This document shows, piece after piece, positions 26,088-33,933 of a DNA stretch of 64,000 bases. The notes below the pieces were generated by a model. It worked only from the letters and a program-made list of their open reading frames with translations. It had not been told where the DNA came from and searched no databases. A program made the translations under genes and the position numbers. Source of the stretch: Intestinimonas massiliensis (ex Afouda et al. 2020) (GTDB lineage: Bacteria > Bacillota > Clostridia > Oscillospirales > Oscillospiraceae); assembly GCF_001244995.1 (NCBI RefSeq), contig NZ_LN869529.1:1258957-1322956 (forward strand). The letters run 5' to 3'. Every line of letters starts with the position of its first letter. Positions within the stretch are counted from its first letter, which is position 1.

Positions 26088-27272
26088 TTACTTGATGTTG
26101 CCGTACTCGTTGACCGTGATGGTGACCGCGGGCATGGCGGTGATGTCGTTGGAGACGGTGACGGTGCCGTCAAACATGGCCTTTACCAGGGTCTTATAAT
26201 CGTCCTGGGTGAAGCCGTCGCCCCACTGCGTGGTCTCCATGGGGATCTGGACGTAGTTGGCCGTGGGATCGTCGCCGGACACCAGGCCCAGAGTCTCGAT
26301 CTTGCCGCCGTAGTTGGCGAAGTTGCCGGCCGCAACCTCTCCCAGCATGTGCTGCACGGTGGGAGCCAGACCCTTCATGGCGGAGGTGACGGTCATGCCG
26401 GCGCCGTAAGCACCGTCGATGATGCCGGCCTGGTCCACGTCCACGCCGATGACCTTGGCGCCGTCCACCTTGGCGGCCGCCTCAGCCGCGGAGGCGTAGA
26501 TGCCGCCGCCGCAGGCGAACACGGCCTGCACGCCCAGGGTCTGATACCAGTTGTCCATGTAAGCGGTGATGTCGGCGTCACCGAAGAACTGGTTGCCGTA
26601 GACATACTCCACGGTCACGTCGGCGCCAGCCTCAACCGCAGCGGCGTCCGCGCCCTGCACGAAGCCGTAGCCGTAGCGGACCACGGCGGGAACGGCCATG
26701 CCGCCCAGGAAGCCCAGGTGGGTGTAGCCCAGCTTCACGGCGGCGTAGCCGGCCATGTAGCCGCACAGCTCTTCCTGATACACGGCGCAGTAGACGTTGC
26801 TGGGCAGGGTGTAGTCGCCCAGGTCGCCCTCGCCCACGTCCAGGGCGATGAAGGTCACGTCGGCGTACTCCTCAGCCACCTGGGTGATGGTCTCACCGAA
26901 GGCGTAGCCGGGCATCACGATGACGTTGTAGCCCTCGTCGGCGGCGGCCTCTACCATGGCCACACGCTCGGCGGTGGAGTCACCGGCGGGCTTGTAGTAG
27001 TTGAACGGTACGCCGTTGGCGTCGCAGTAAGCCTTGCAGGCTTCGTAGGTGGTCTGGTTAAAGGATTGGTCGGTGATGTCGCCGTAGTCGGTGATCATCG
27101 CCACACTGAAATCCGCGGCGGCGGGAGTGGTCTCGGCCGGGGCGCTCTCCGTGGGAGCGGGCTGAGAGGCGGACGGGGAGGGGCTGGCGGTGCTTCCGCC
27201 GCCACAGGCCGCCAAGGCAAACACCATGGACAGAGAGAGAAGCAGCGCGACAAGTTTCTTGGAATTCTTCAA
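26088..27272 (-). CDS. BMP family substrate-binding lipoprotein of the nucleoside importer
   Basis: 394 aa. A signal peptide ends in the lipobox FALAAC, followed by a Ser/Pro/Thr/Ala linker to ~residue 50. The Bmp domain starts FSVAMITDYGDITDQSFNQT, whose aspartates contact the nucleoside, and continues through VIGVDVDQAGIIDGAYGAG. Anchored outside the membrane, it hands nucleosides to the permeases. Own promoter and a structured ~90-nt leader upstream. Confidence 0.92.
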   Translation of the reverse strand: MKNSKKLVALLLSLSMVFALAACGGGSTASPSPSASQPAPTESAPAETTPAAADFSVAMITDYGDITDQSFNQTTYEACKAYCDANGVPFNYYKPAGDSTAERVAMVEAAADEGYNVIVMPGYAFGETITQVAEEYADVTFIALDVGEGDLGDYTLPSNVYCAVYQEELCGYMAGYAAVKLGYTHLGFLGGMAVPAVVRYGYGFVQGADAAAVEAGADVTVEYVYGNQFFGDADITAYMDNWYQTLGVQAVFACGGGIYASAAEAAAKVDGAKVIGVDVDQAGIIDGAYGAGMTVTSAMKGLAPTVQHMLGEVAAGNFANYGGKIETLGLVSGDDPTANYVQIPMETTQWGDGFTQDDYKTLVKAMFDGTVTVSNDITAMPAVTITVNEYGNIK

Positions 27273-27300
27273 GCTGATCTACCTTCCTTTCAAGATAATG

Positions 27301-27357
27301 GCCTGGCGCGGGGCACAATCCTTACCTTCCGTCCGTTGTGGCTCCGTTCTTCCAGGC
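27301..27357 (-). promoter_or_regulatory. Structured leader of the BMP lipoprotein mRNA
   Basis: An outer stem GCCTGG / CCAGGC (27301-27306 with 27352-27357) encloses an inner stem CACAA / TTGTG around a purine-rich loop on the mRNA strand. It sits between promoter and start codon. It does not match a purine riboswitch as far as I can tell; role unknown. Confidence 0.35.
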
Positions 27358-27365
27358 ACGGGCCC

Positions 27366-27394
27366 ATTATAACGCAATTTTTACCTAAGCGCAA
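27366..27394 (-). promoter_or_regulatory. Promoter of the BMP lipoprotein gene
   Basis: Minus strand TTGCGC (27389-27394) and TATAAT (27366-27371) with 17 nt between. Confidence 0.75.
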
Positions 27395-27461
27395 CCGATA
27401 TTTCATCTTTATCACCGAAAGTTTACAAGAATGTTTCCAAAGTGTTAACCGCCCGATGCAA

Positions 27462-27734
27462 AAAACCGGCTCCGCCTTAGAGCGGAGCCGGTCAGGCTGT
27501 CAAAAAACCCTCCTGGAGAAGAGCCTCGCAGAGTTCCGTCGTCCGCAGACGCCGGAAGGAAAGGAAGCTCCGTCATTTTCGGCGACATGCGCGTCGGAAA
27601 TGACACCTCTCATGATGGACAGGGCGACTTTTCTGCAAGAATCGAGCCCTGTCCGTCATGCATCCCTCTGTCGAAAAAGGCCAAAGGCCTTTTTCGACAA
27701 GCTGAAAACCGGCTCCGCCTTAGAGCGGAGCCGG
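27462..27734. repeat. Duplicated terminator hairpin flanking a stem-loop-rich insert
   Basis: The same 30-nt sequence containing CCGGCTCCGC / GCGGAGCCGG occurs at 27462-27491 and 27705-27734. The ~210 nt between contain a GGACAGGGC / GCCCTGTCC inverted repeat (~27614-27651) and a perfect 14-bp stem TGTCGAAAAAGGCC / GGCCTTTTTCGACA at 27669-27699. No coding sequence. The right copy is the deoC terminator; the rest looks like an inserted or duplicated repeat unit. Confidence 0.6.
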
Positions 27735-27746
27735 CTTCCACTGTTT

Positions 27747-28412
27747 TCAGTACCCTTCGCCCTGCTGGCCCTTTACCAGCTTGACGATACGGGAAGTCCC
27801 CAGACGGTCCGCGCCCAGGGCCAGAAAATCCTCCGCATCCTGCATGGAGGAAATGCCGCCGGCAGCCTTGATCTTTACGCTGGGGCCCACGTGTCTGGCG
27901 AACAGCGCCACGTCCTCCCGGGTGGCTCCCCCGGTGGAGAAGCCGGTGGAGGTCTTGATATAGTCCGCCCCGGAGGCGGTGACCAACTCACACAGCTTGA
28001 TCTTCTCCGCCTCGGTCAGCAGACAGGTTTCCACAATAACCTTGAGGATGCGGCCCTGACAGGAAGCCTTGACCGCCTTAATCTCGTTGAGGATGTCGTC
28101 CCAGCGCTGGTCCTTGGCCCAGCCGATGTTGATGACCATGTCAATCTCGTCGGCACCGTTGCGGATGGCGTCCTCGGTTTCAAAAACTTTTACTGCTGTG
28201 GTGGAATAGCCGTTGGGGAAGCCGATGACCGTGCAGATCTTCAGGCTGTTGCCCACATACTCGGCGCAGGCCTTCACGTAGGCGGCGGGAATGCAGATGG
28301 AGGCGCAGTTGTATTTTTTCCCGTCGTCGCAGACCTCTTTGATCTGCGCCCAGGTGGACTCCTGCTTCAGCAGGGTGTGGTCGCAGTGGGCCAGAATTTC
28401 CTTGACATCCAT
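27747..28412 (-). CDS. deoC: Deoxyribose-phosphate aldolase
   Basis: 221 aa from ATG 28410-28412 ([20 protein letters not shown]), chosen because AAAGGA lies 8 nt upstream. It splits 2-deoxyribose-5-phosphate into acetaldehyde and glyceraldehyde-3-phosphate. The catalytic lysines are visible in [12 protein letters not shown] and [14 protein letters not shown] (Schiff-base Lys), and the phosphate site in [14 protein letters not shown]. It lies beside the nucleoside importer, so imported deoxynucleosides can be catabolised. Confidence 0.95.
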   Translation of the reverse strand: MDVKEILAHCDHTLLKQESTWAQIKEVCDDGKKYNCASICIPAAYVKACAEYVGNSLKICTVIGFPNGYSTTAVKVFETEDAIRNGADEIDMVINIGWAKDQRWDDILNEIKAVKASCQGRILKVIVETCLLTEAEKIKLCELVTASGADYIKTSTGFSTGGATREDVALFARHVGPSVKIKAAGGISSMQDAEDFLALGADRLGTSRIVKLVKGQQGEGY

Positions 28413-28474
28413 AGTCGTCATCCTTTCCATAACCCATTTTCCTTGGGGGGCTCGTCACAGGAGCCGCAGATACC

Positions 28475-29599
28475 TTACAGACGGATCAGCTCGTAGTCCC
28501 GGCTGCCCAGGCCGATCTTCTCGGCATGCTCCAGACAGCTTTTCCATTCGGTGTCCGGCGTGGTGTTGCAGAAGTGGTCGTGCTGATCCACAAAACCCTC
28601 CTCGTGCATCCGCTGGTCCAGCAGGCTGCCAGGGATGGGGTCCAGCTTCAGGCAGGCGTCCACGCAGGCCTGGTCCAGCGCCACCGGGTCGAAGGAGGCA
28701 AACATACCCACGTCCGGCAGGATGGGGATGTCGCTCTCGCCGTGGCAATCACAGTAGGGGGAGATATCCTGAACCAAGCTGATGTGGAAGGCGGGCCGCC
28801 CGTCCACCACCGCTTTGGCGTACTCCGCCATCTTGCGGTTGAGCTCGCCGTTGGCGCTGTCGTCCGGGCTGAAGATGGCGTCGAAATTGCACACGCCGAT
28901 GCAGCGGCCGCATCCCACGCACTTTTCGTAGTCGATGGCCGCCCGCTTGTCCTCGCCGTAGGAGATGGCGTTCTGGCCGCAGTGGTGGCTGCACACCCGG
29001 CAGCCCACGCAGCGGCGCCTGCTCACCCGGGGCTTGCCCGCCGCGTGCTGCTCCATCTTGCCCCGGCGGCTGCCGCAGCCCATGCCAATGTTCTTGATGG
29101 CTCCACCAAAGCCGGTGGCCTCGTGCCCCTTGAAGTGGGTCAGGCTGATGAACACGTCGGCGTCCATAACAGCCCTGCCGATCTTGGCGCTCTGGATGTA
29201 TGCTCCGCCCCGGACCGGCACCTCCACGTCGTCGGTTCCCCGCAGGCCGTCGCCGATGACGATCTGGCAGCCGGTGGACAGGGGCGAAAAGCCGTTTTCA
29301 TAGGCGGCGTCCAAATGCTCCAAGGCGTTCTTCCGCCGCCCGGCGTAGAGGGTGTTGCAGTCGGTGAGGAAGGGCACGCCGCCCAGCTCCTTCACCATGT
29401 CGGCCACCACCTTGGCGTAGTTGGGGCGCAGGAAGGTCAGGTTGCCCGGCTCCCCGAAGTGCATCTTGATGGCCACCAGCTTGCGCTGGAAGTCCATCTC
29501 CTCCATGCCCGCCTTCCGGATCAGCCGGTCCAGCTTTTTCAGCACGCTGGTCCCCACCGGTGCGCGAAAATCGTCAAAATATACCTTTGCCTTTTCCAT
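28475..29599 (-). CDS. DUF362 domain protein with two 4Fe-4S clusters
   Basis: 374 aa. The DUF362 domain covers the N-terminal ~180 residues (KMHFGEPGNLTFLRP, FLTDCNTLYAG, LTHFKGHEATGFGGAIKN). A bacterial ferredoxin insert follows with two CxxCxxC motifs: CVGCRVCSHHC and CVGCGRCIGVC. The C-terminal part resumes the DUF362 fold. A redox role is likely; no substrate is known for this subgroup. Confidence 0.88.
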   Translation of the reverse strand: MEKAKVYFDDFRAPVGTSVLKKLDRLIRKAGMEEMDFQRKLVAIKMHFGEPGNLTFLRPNYAKVVADMVKELGGVPFLTDCNTLYAGRRKNALEHLDAAYENGFSPLSTGCQIVIGDGLRGTDDVEVPVRGGAYIQSAKIGRAVMDADVFISLTHFKGHEATGFGGAIKNIGMGCGSRRGKMEQHAAGKPRVSRRRCVGCRVCSHHCGQNAISYGEDKRAAIDYEKCVGCGRCIGVCNFDAIFSPDDSANGELNRKMAEYAKAVVDGRPAFHISLVQDISPYCDCHGESDIPILPDVGMFASFDPVALDQACVDACLKLDPIPGSLLDQRMHEEGFVDQHDHFCNTTPDTEWKSCLEHAEKIGLGSRDYELIRL

Positions 29600-29644
29600 G
29601 GGTGTCGCTCCTCACTTTCATGTTTCTGCCGCCCGGCGGAGCCG

Positions 29645-30637
29645 TCAGCAGGGGTAGTACCGCAGCAGGCCCTCTCCGTCCGGCTCTTCCCGGATCAAGT
29701 CCCTGCGCTTGAGATAGTCCATATGGGAGGCGCACTCCCCTACGGCAAACCATTTCTGGGCCAGAGGGAATTCCTCCCAGGAGTTGGCCCGAATCTTCCA
29801 GGTCATGTGCCCTGCCAGGAAGTAGGCGGTGTTGCCCGGGTACTTCTTTACCACCTCCAGCGCCTCGGCCAGACGGCGCTCATGGTGGGCCAGCAGATCG
29901 TCGATGCGGGCCCGGAACGCTCCTCTCCCCCGGTGGCCGGGCAGGGGGAGGGCCACATCGTAGGCCCGGATGGCCCGCAGGCTGTCCAGGTAGTTGCCCA
30001 AGGAGTCGTCCACGCCCTCCCAATTGGTGATATTGGGGGTGATGTCGAAGAGGACGTGGTCCCCCAGCAGCATGGCTCCTTCCTCCTCCAGCCAGTAGCA
30101 CATCTGGCCCGGGGTGTGCCCGGGGACCTGGATGCACCGGAGTCGGTAGCCGCCGCACGTGATGACGTCGCCGTCAAACAGGCTTTTGTAGTTGTCGGTC
30201 ACCGGCGGGGCCATGGTAACGGCCGGGTTGGACCTGCCCTCCGCGGACAGCTCCTCCTCGGTAAAGCCCTGGGCCCGGCGCAGAAGGGTCTTCTGGTTCA
30301 CGCCGCCGCTCCGCTGGACCTGGGCATACTTCTCCAGCAGCCTCCGGTCTACATCCCCGACGTAGATGTGCCGCCCCTCCCCCGCGGCTACCTCGGCGGA
30401 CAGTCCGGAGTGGTCGGAGTGCAGGTGGGTCAGCAGCACGTCGGTCTCCTCCGGATGGACGCCCAGCTCCCGCAGCCCGGCAAACAGCGCCCGGCGGCAA
30501 GGCTCCTGGCGAAAGCCGGTGTCCACCACCAGCGTCCGGTCGCTCCCCTTGATGACATAGCTGTTGAGTTCCTTCAGCGGGTTCCCCGGCAGGGGCACCG
30601 GGACCCGGTAAAGATTCTTCCGTATTTCTTCCGGCAT
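29645..30637 (-). CDS. Metallo-beta-lactamase-fold hydrolase
   Basis: 330 aa from ATG 30635-30637 (MPEEIRKNLYRVPVPLPGNP) after GAGGAGGG. The metal motif is LTHLHSDHSG (HxHxDH); further ligands are in VPGHTPGQMCYW and LPLPGHRGRG. A C-terminal helical domain follows, as in LACTB2/GloB-like hydrolases. Probably a cytosolic thioesterase or similar; substrate unknown. A hairpin-rich element begins just upstream and may supply promoter sequence. Confidence 0.85.
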   Translation of the reverse strand: MPEEIRKNLYRVPVPLPGNPLKELNSYVIKGSDRTLVVDTGFRQEPCRRALFAGLRELGVHPEETDVLLTHLHSDHSGLSAEVAAGEGRHIYVGDVDRRLLEKYAQVQRSGGVNQKTLLRRAQGFTEEELSAEGRSNPAVTMAPPVTDNYKSLFDGDVITCGGYRLRCIQVPGHTPGQMCYWLEEEGAMLLGDHVLFDITPNITNWEGVDDSLGNYLDSLRAIRAYDVALPLPGHRGRGAFRARIDDLLAHHERRLAEALEVVKKYPGNTAYFLAGHMTWKIRANSWEEFPLAQKWFAVGECASHMDYLKRRDLIREEPDGEGLLRYYPC

Positions 30638-30669
30638 AGGGCCCTCCTCGAACTGTTTGTATAATGAAT

Positions 30670-30938
30670 TATAATAATGCGTACTGAACAAAGCGGAAAG
30701 CCTTAAATCCCAAGGCTTTCAAGGCCAATTTGCTTTGTTCAGGTGCAAGGTTTTTTGGCAAATGAGCCTGAAAACCTTGCACCTTCCGCTGGAGCAATAC
30801 GGCGCTCCAGCGGAAATACGCATTGTAACAATGTCTAAATTTCATCAAAAGGGCTATAAATAGCCCTTTTGATGAAATTATGCGGCAGTGGCCGCACAAA
30901 TAAACCGCTTGGCGGTTTATTTAGTAGACATTATAATA
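30670..30938. mobile_element. MITE-like element: two multi-hairpin modules between imperfect terminal inverted repeats
   Basis: Ends 30670-30683 and 30925-30938 match at 11 of 14 positions as inverted repeats (TATAATAATGCGTA versus TATTATAATGTCTA). Module A is closed by AATGCGTA (30676-30683) / TACGCATT (30817-30824). It holds three hairpins: 11 bp at 30684-30742 with an inner 9-bp stem, 12 bp at 30743-30782, and 12 bp at 30784-30815. Module B is closed by AATGTCTA (30830-30837) / TAGACATT (30925-30932). It holds a 19-bp stem (30838-30879), a 6-bp stem (30881-30896) and an 11-bp stem (30898-30922). No coding capacity. Confidence 0.65.
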
Positions 30939-31005
30939 GCATAGGTTCTGGAAAAAGGAAAGCCCCGGATTGGCCCCACCTCTGCCGGGAGGAAAGGAAG
31001 AAAAG

Positions 31006-31032
31006 GGCCCGCGGCAATGCCGCGGGCCCTGG
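31006..31032 (-). terminator. Terminator of the rubrerythrin gene
   Basis: Stem GGGCCCGCGGCA / TGCCGCGGGCCC followed on the minus strand by TTTTCTT, 12 nt past the stop. Confidence 0.85.
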
Positions 31033-31043
31033 AGGATACAGGC

Positions 31044-31577
31044 TTAGTAGTTGTCGGCGTGGATCTCGAAGTAAGCCTGGGGATGGCCGCAGACGGGGCA
31101 CACGGCGGGAGCCTCCAGACCGTACTCCAGATGGCCGCAGTTGCGGCAGTACCAGACCTTGATGTCGGCCCGCTTGAAGACCTCGCTGTTGGAGAGGTTC
31201 TCGGCCAGCTTCATGTAGCGCTCCTCGTGGCTCTTCTCGATCTTGCCCACGGCGGCGAAGGCGTCGGCCAGAGCGTGGAAGCCCTCCTCCCGGGCGGTCT
31301 CGGACATCTCCTTATACATCTCGGTCCACTCTTCGTGCTCGCCCTCGGCGGCGGCGATCAGGTTGGCTGCGGTGTCGCCGATGCCGCTGAGCGCCTTGAA
31401 CCACAGCTTGGCGTGCTCCTTCTCATTGCCGGCGGTTTCCTCGAAGATGGCCGCGATCTGCTCATAGCCCTCCTTGCGGGCCTTGCTGGCAAAGTAGGTG
31501 TACTTATTGCGGGCCATGGACTCCCCGGCAAATGCCTTCCAGAGATTGGCCTCCGTCTTGCTCCCCTTCAGTTCCAT
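31044..31577 (-). CDS. rbr: Rubrerythrin
   Basis: 177 aa. A di-iron four-helix domain with ExxH-type ligands (FAGESMARNKY, EETAGNEKEHAKLWF, EKSHEERYMKL) precedes a C-terminal rubredoxin domain with CRNCGH and CPVCGHP. It reduces hydrogen peroxide to water in anaerobes. Immediately downstream of superoxide reductase (45-nt gap) and near PerR: an oxidative-stress cluster. Confidence 0.96.
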   Translation of the reverse strand: MELKGSKTEANLWKAFAGESMARNKYTYFASKARKEGYEQIAAIFEETAGNEKEHAKLWFKALSGIGDTAANLIAAAEGEHEEWTEMYKEMSETAREEGFHALADAFAAVGKIEKSHEERYMKLAENLSNSEVFKRADIKVWYCRNCGHLEYGLEAPAVCPVCGHPQAYFEIHADNY

Positions 31578-31622
31578 GCGAAACAGCTCCTTTCTTTTTT
31601 TGTGGATGCTTGTGTGGTGTCG

Positions 31623-31994
31623 TTACTCGTTGCCCTTCCAGAAGCCGTGGAGATTGCACAGCTCATAGGCGGTGACGGGAGCCTCGGAGCTCACCTTGAG
31701 CACGGGCTCGTCGCCGGGCTTGGGCAGCTTGAAGGTGACGGTGTCGCCGGCGGCAGCGGCGATGATCTGGATGTAGTGCTCCTCCAGCATGGGGTGGATG
31801 ACGGAGCCGACCTGGACGGAGACTTCCTTGCCGTCGCGGCTGACGGCGGGGACGTGCTTCTCCAGCGCGCCGTCGGTGGTGTTGGGCACCAGCTCATCCA
31901 TCTTCTGACCGCAGCAGAACAGGGGCACGCCCTTGTCTACCAGCTTGAACGCCACGTTGCCGCAATGGGCGCACCGATACAATTTCAGTTCCAT
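31623..31994 (-). CDS. Desulfoferrodoxin-type superoxide reductase
   Basis: 123 aa. The N-terminal desulforedoxin centre I has CAHCGN and CCGQ; the catalytic Fe(His)4(Cys) centre II has HVPAVS, HPMLEEHYIQ and CNLHGFW. It reduces superoxide to peroxide without making oxygen; rubrerythrin next door then removes the peroxide. AGGAGG precedes the ATG. Confidence 0.96.
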   Translation of the reverse strand: MELKLYRCAHCGNVAFKLVDKGVPLFCCGQKMDELVPNTTDGALEKHVPAVSRDGKEVSVQVGSVIHPMLEEHYIQIIAAAAGDTVTFKLPKPGDEPVLKVSSEAPVTAYELCNLHGFWKGNE

Positions 31995-32042
31995 AAGTTC
32001 AGTCCTCCTAATTGTAATATTTTTCTATTCTTGGCTGTGCTT

Positions 32043-32071
32043 ACTATAGCACATGCTTTCGGGAAAATCAA
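32043..32071 (-). promoter_or_regulatory. Promoter of the superoxide reductase-rubrerythrin genes
   Basis: Minus strand TTGATT (32066-32071) and TATAGT (32043-32048) with 17 nt between, overlapping the perR stop. Confidence 0.65.
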
Positions 32072-32454
32072 TGCCTTTTCGTGCAGTGAACGCAAATCCC
32101 GCTGAACACCAGCTCGTGCCGCTCGACCTTGTGCCCGCTGGCGGCGGAGATCCGTTCGTCCAGCTCCCGGTCATAGGGCAGGCCCTCCAGATCGTACACA
32201 TGGCCGCAGCCGCGGCATTGAAAATGAGGGTGGGGCCGGATGTTGGCGTCATAGCGCTCCACTGGGAAGGCCATTCGGGTAATGCTGCCCTCGTCCGCCA
32301 GCAGATTGAGGTTCCGATAGACCGTTCCCAAACTCAGGCTGGGGTTTTCCGGCTTCAGCCAGTTGTAGATCATTTCCGCGGTGGGGTGCTGGTCTGTCGC
32401 CATCAGGGTCTGATAAATGAGCTCCCGCTGGCGGGAGTATCGCTTGCCCTTCAT
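32068..32454 (-). CDS. perR: PerR-type Fur family peroxide-sensing repressor
   Basis: 128 aa. The winged helix (QRELIYQTLMATDQHPTAEM, LSLGTVYRNLNLLADEG) is followed by the sensor and zinc domain with HPHFQCRGCGHVYD and GICVHCTKRH (two CxxC pairs for structural zinc). The adjacent rubrerythrin and superoxide reductase genes point to PerR rather than Fur. A strong inverted repeat overlaps its own promoter. Confidence 0.88.
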   Translation of the reverse strand: MKGKRYSRQRELIYQTLMATDQHPTAEMIYNWLKPENPSLSLGTVYRNLNLLADEGSITRMAFPVERYDANIRPHPHFQCRGCGHVYDLEGLPYDRELDERISAASGHKVERHELVFSGICVHCTKRH

Positions 32455-32471
32455 AACTCACCTCCCAGTCC

Positions 32472-32531
32472 ATTATTGATAATCATTCCTGTTACTGATT
32501 GAAGTATAACAGGAATCATTTTCAATTGCAA
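32472..32531 (-). promoter_or_regulatory. perR promoter with Per-box-like and inverted-repeat operators
   Basis: Minus strand TTGCAA (32526-32531) and TATACT (32503-32508), 17 nt apart. A 10-bp perfect inverted repeat ATTCCTGTTA / TAACAGGAAT (32485-32494, 32507-32516) spans the -10. A Per-box-like ATTATTGATAATCAT lies at 32472-32486, and AATCATT recurs at 32481 and 32514. Autorepression is inferred. Confidence 0.7.
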
Positions 32532-32638
32532 GTCTTTTTTCAATTCCTCTAAAAAATTTTTCCGTGTGTAACTGTGCCGCCGCCGCACATACTAACCATC
32601 GGACGGAATGTCTCATTGTATGAATAGGAGGATGCGCA

Positions 32639-33034
32639 ATGAAACGCAATCTGCTTGGTCTGGCCCTGGCTCTCAGCCTGGTCTTTGCGCTGACCGGCTG
32701 TACCAGCGACAAGGCCCCCAACGTGACGCCCAGCCCTTCCACCAGCGTAGCCCCCAGCGTAACGCCCAGCACCACGCCCAGCACCACGCCCAGCGCTACA
32801 CCCAGCGAGACCCCGGGGGACATCACCGAGACTTCGCCGGCGGTCACCCCCAACCCCACCCACTCCAATTATGAGGCCGGCACGGACGGTGCGGTGGAGA
32901 ACACCGACAACGCCGCAGGCAAGACGGTGCGCAACGCTGTGAACGACGCGGGCAACGCAGTGCGCCGCGGCGTGAACGATGTGGGGCAGGCGGCCAGGAA
33001 TATCGGCAACGATGTGTCCAACGCCCTGCGCTGA
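32639..33034 (+). CDS. Small lipoprotein with Thr/Ser/Pro repeat linker and helical tail
   Basis: 131 aa. Signal peptide with lipobox FALTGC at ~residue 21; then ~50 residues of STTPS/ATPSE-type repeats; then a helical segment with repeating VNDAGNAVRRGVNDVGQAAR. No family name recognised. It is probably anchored outside the membrane, with the repeat stretch spanning the wall. Good GGAGG upstream; followed by a bidirectional terminator. Confidence 0.75.
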   Translation: MKRNLLGLALALSLVFALTGCTSDKAPNVTPSPSTSVAPSVTPSTTPSTTPSATPSETPGDITETSPAVTPNPTHSNYEAGTDGAVENTDNAAGKTVRNAVNDAGNAVRRGVNDVGQAARNIGNDVSNALR

Positions 33035-33037
33035 ACC

Positions 33038-33074
33038 CGAAAAGAGAGACGGCATGCCGTCTCTCTTTTCGGGT
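33038..33074. terminator. Bidirectional terminator between lipoprotein genes
   Basis: Stem CCCGAAAAGAGAGACGGC / GCCGTCTCTCTTTTCGGG around an AT centre, between convergent stops at 33034 and 33075. Confidence 0.85.
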
Positions 33075-33933
33075 TCAGATATCCCCGTCGCCCTTCCTGA
33101 CATAGCGGAAGACCCAGGCGCCGTCGGGGCGCAGGTAGCCATAGCAGTCCTCGCCATAACGTCCCGTCTGGAGCAATCCGCCGTACAGAGCTCCGGAGGT
33201 TGCCAGCACCCGGCCGTCCTCGTCCAAAAGCAGGACTTCCCCGGGATTCTCATCGGTACTCTTCCAGAAATACGGTTGGCCGGTCAATTCGTCCGTGGAA
33301 CTGTAGAGCCTCCCTATCGAGCCGAAGGGCTCCACCACCTCCCCCTCCGGGGAGATCAGCACACACTCGCCGGTATCCTCCAGGGCCACTATCCCATGGG
33401 GGCCCACCGCAGAGCAGTATTGGTACCGGAACTCCGTGACCCACCGGCCCTGATCGTCGGCCAGAGCGTACCGGTTTACCCATTCCCCATTCTCTTCCCT
33501 CACAGCGCCCAGGATCAGCAGGGGCAGGGTCCCCCGGCCGTCCGTGTCATAGTCCCACCAGCCGGCCTGATAGACCGAATGAAACACCGGGTCGGTAATG
33601 AGCTCGCCCTCCGCATTGCAGAGGCCCCACAGCTCCTGCCCGCCGGAAAATCCCCACTCGTCTGCGTTTCGGCGGTCCAGCCTGGCCCCCCGGTAGGGCA
33701 AAAGCTGCCCATAATCCCCGGCGGGGATCAGCCGGTCGGTAAAACTCTCATACCGGCGGGTGTAGAGGCTCTCCCGGTCCTCCGGCACGTAGGGGGTCAG
33801 CTTGGACCAGTCGGTGTAAACCACGCAGGGCTCCGTTTCCGCAGAGGTGGAGGGGGGCGGCGGCATCTCCGCCTCCGGTGCACAGCCCGCCAGCAGCAGG
33901 AGGCCAGAACAAGAGCCACGCCTCTTTTCTCAT
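33075..33933 (-). CDS. WG-repeat-like lipoprotein, paralogue of its upstream neighbour, frameshifted in the signal peptide
   Basis: The body (from ~33900 down) starts CAPEAEMPPPPST and carries VYTDWSKLTPYVPEDRESLY, then TRRYESFTDRLIPAGDYGQL, closely matching the neighbour's TDWSKL/TRRYE/TDRLIPADDYGKL block. The natural start, ATG 33931-33933, overlaps the upstream stop as ATGA and reads MRKEAWLLFW. The lipobox LLLLAGC is in another frame, so a 1-nt change at about 33895-33905 separates them. An internal ATG (33864-33866) would give a protein without export signal. Confidence 0.6.

Noticed and set aside
27273-27365. Purine riboswitch before the BMP lipoprotein
   Set aside because: The conserved purine-aptamer loop sequences are missing; only a generic two-stem fold is seen.
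26070-28496. An ~800-codon plus-strand open frame across the BMP and deoC genes
   Set aside because: It is antisense to two well-identified genes and runs through the repeat region between them.
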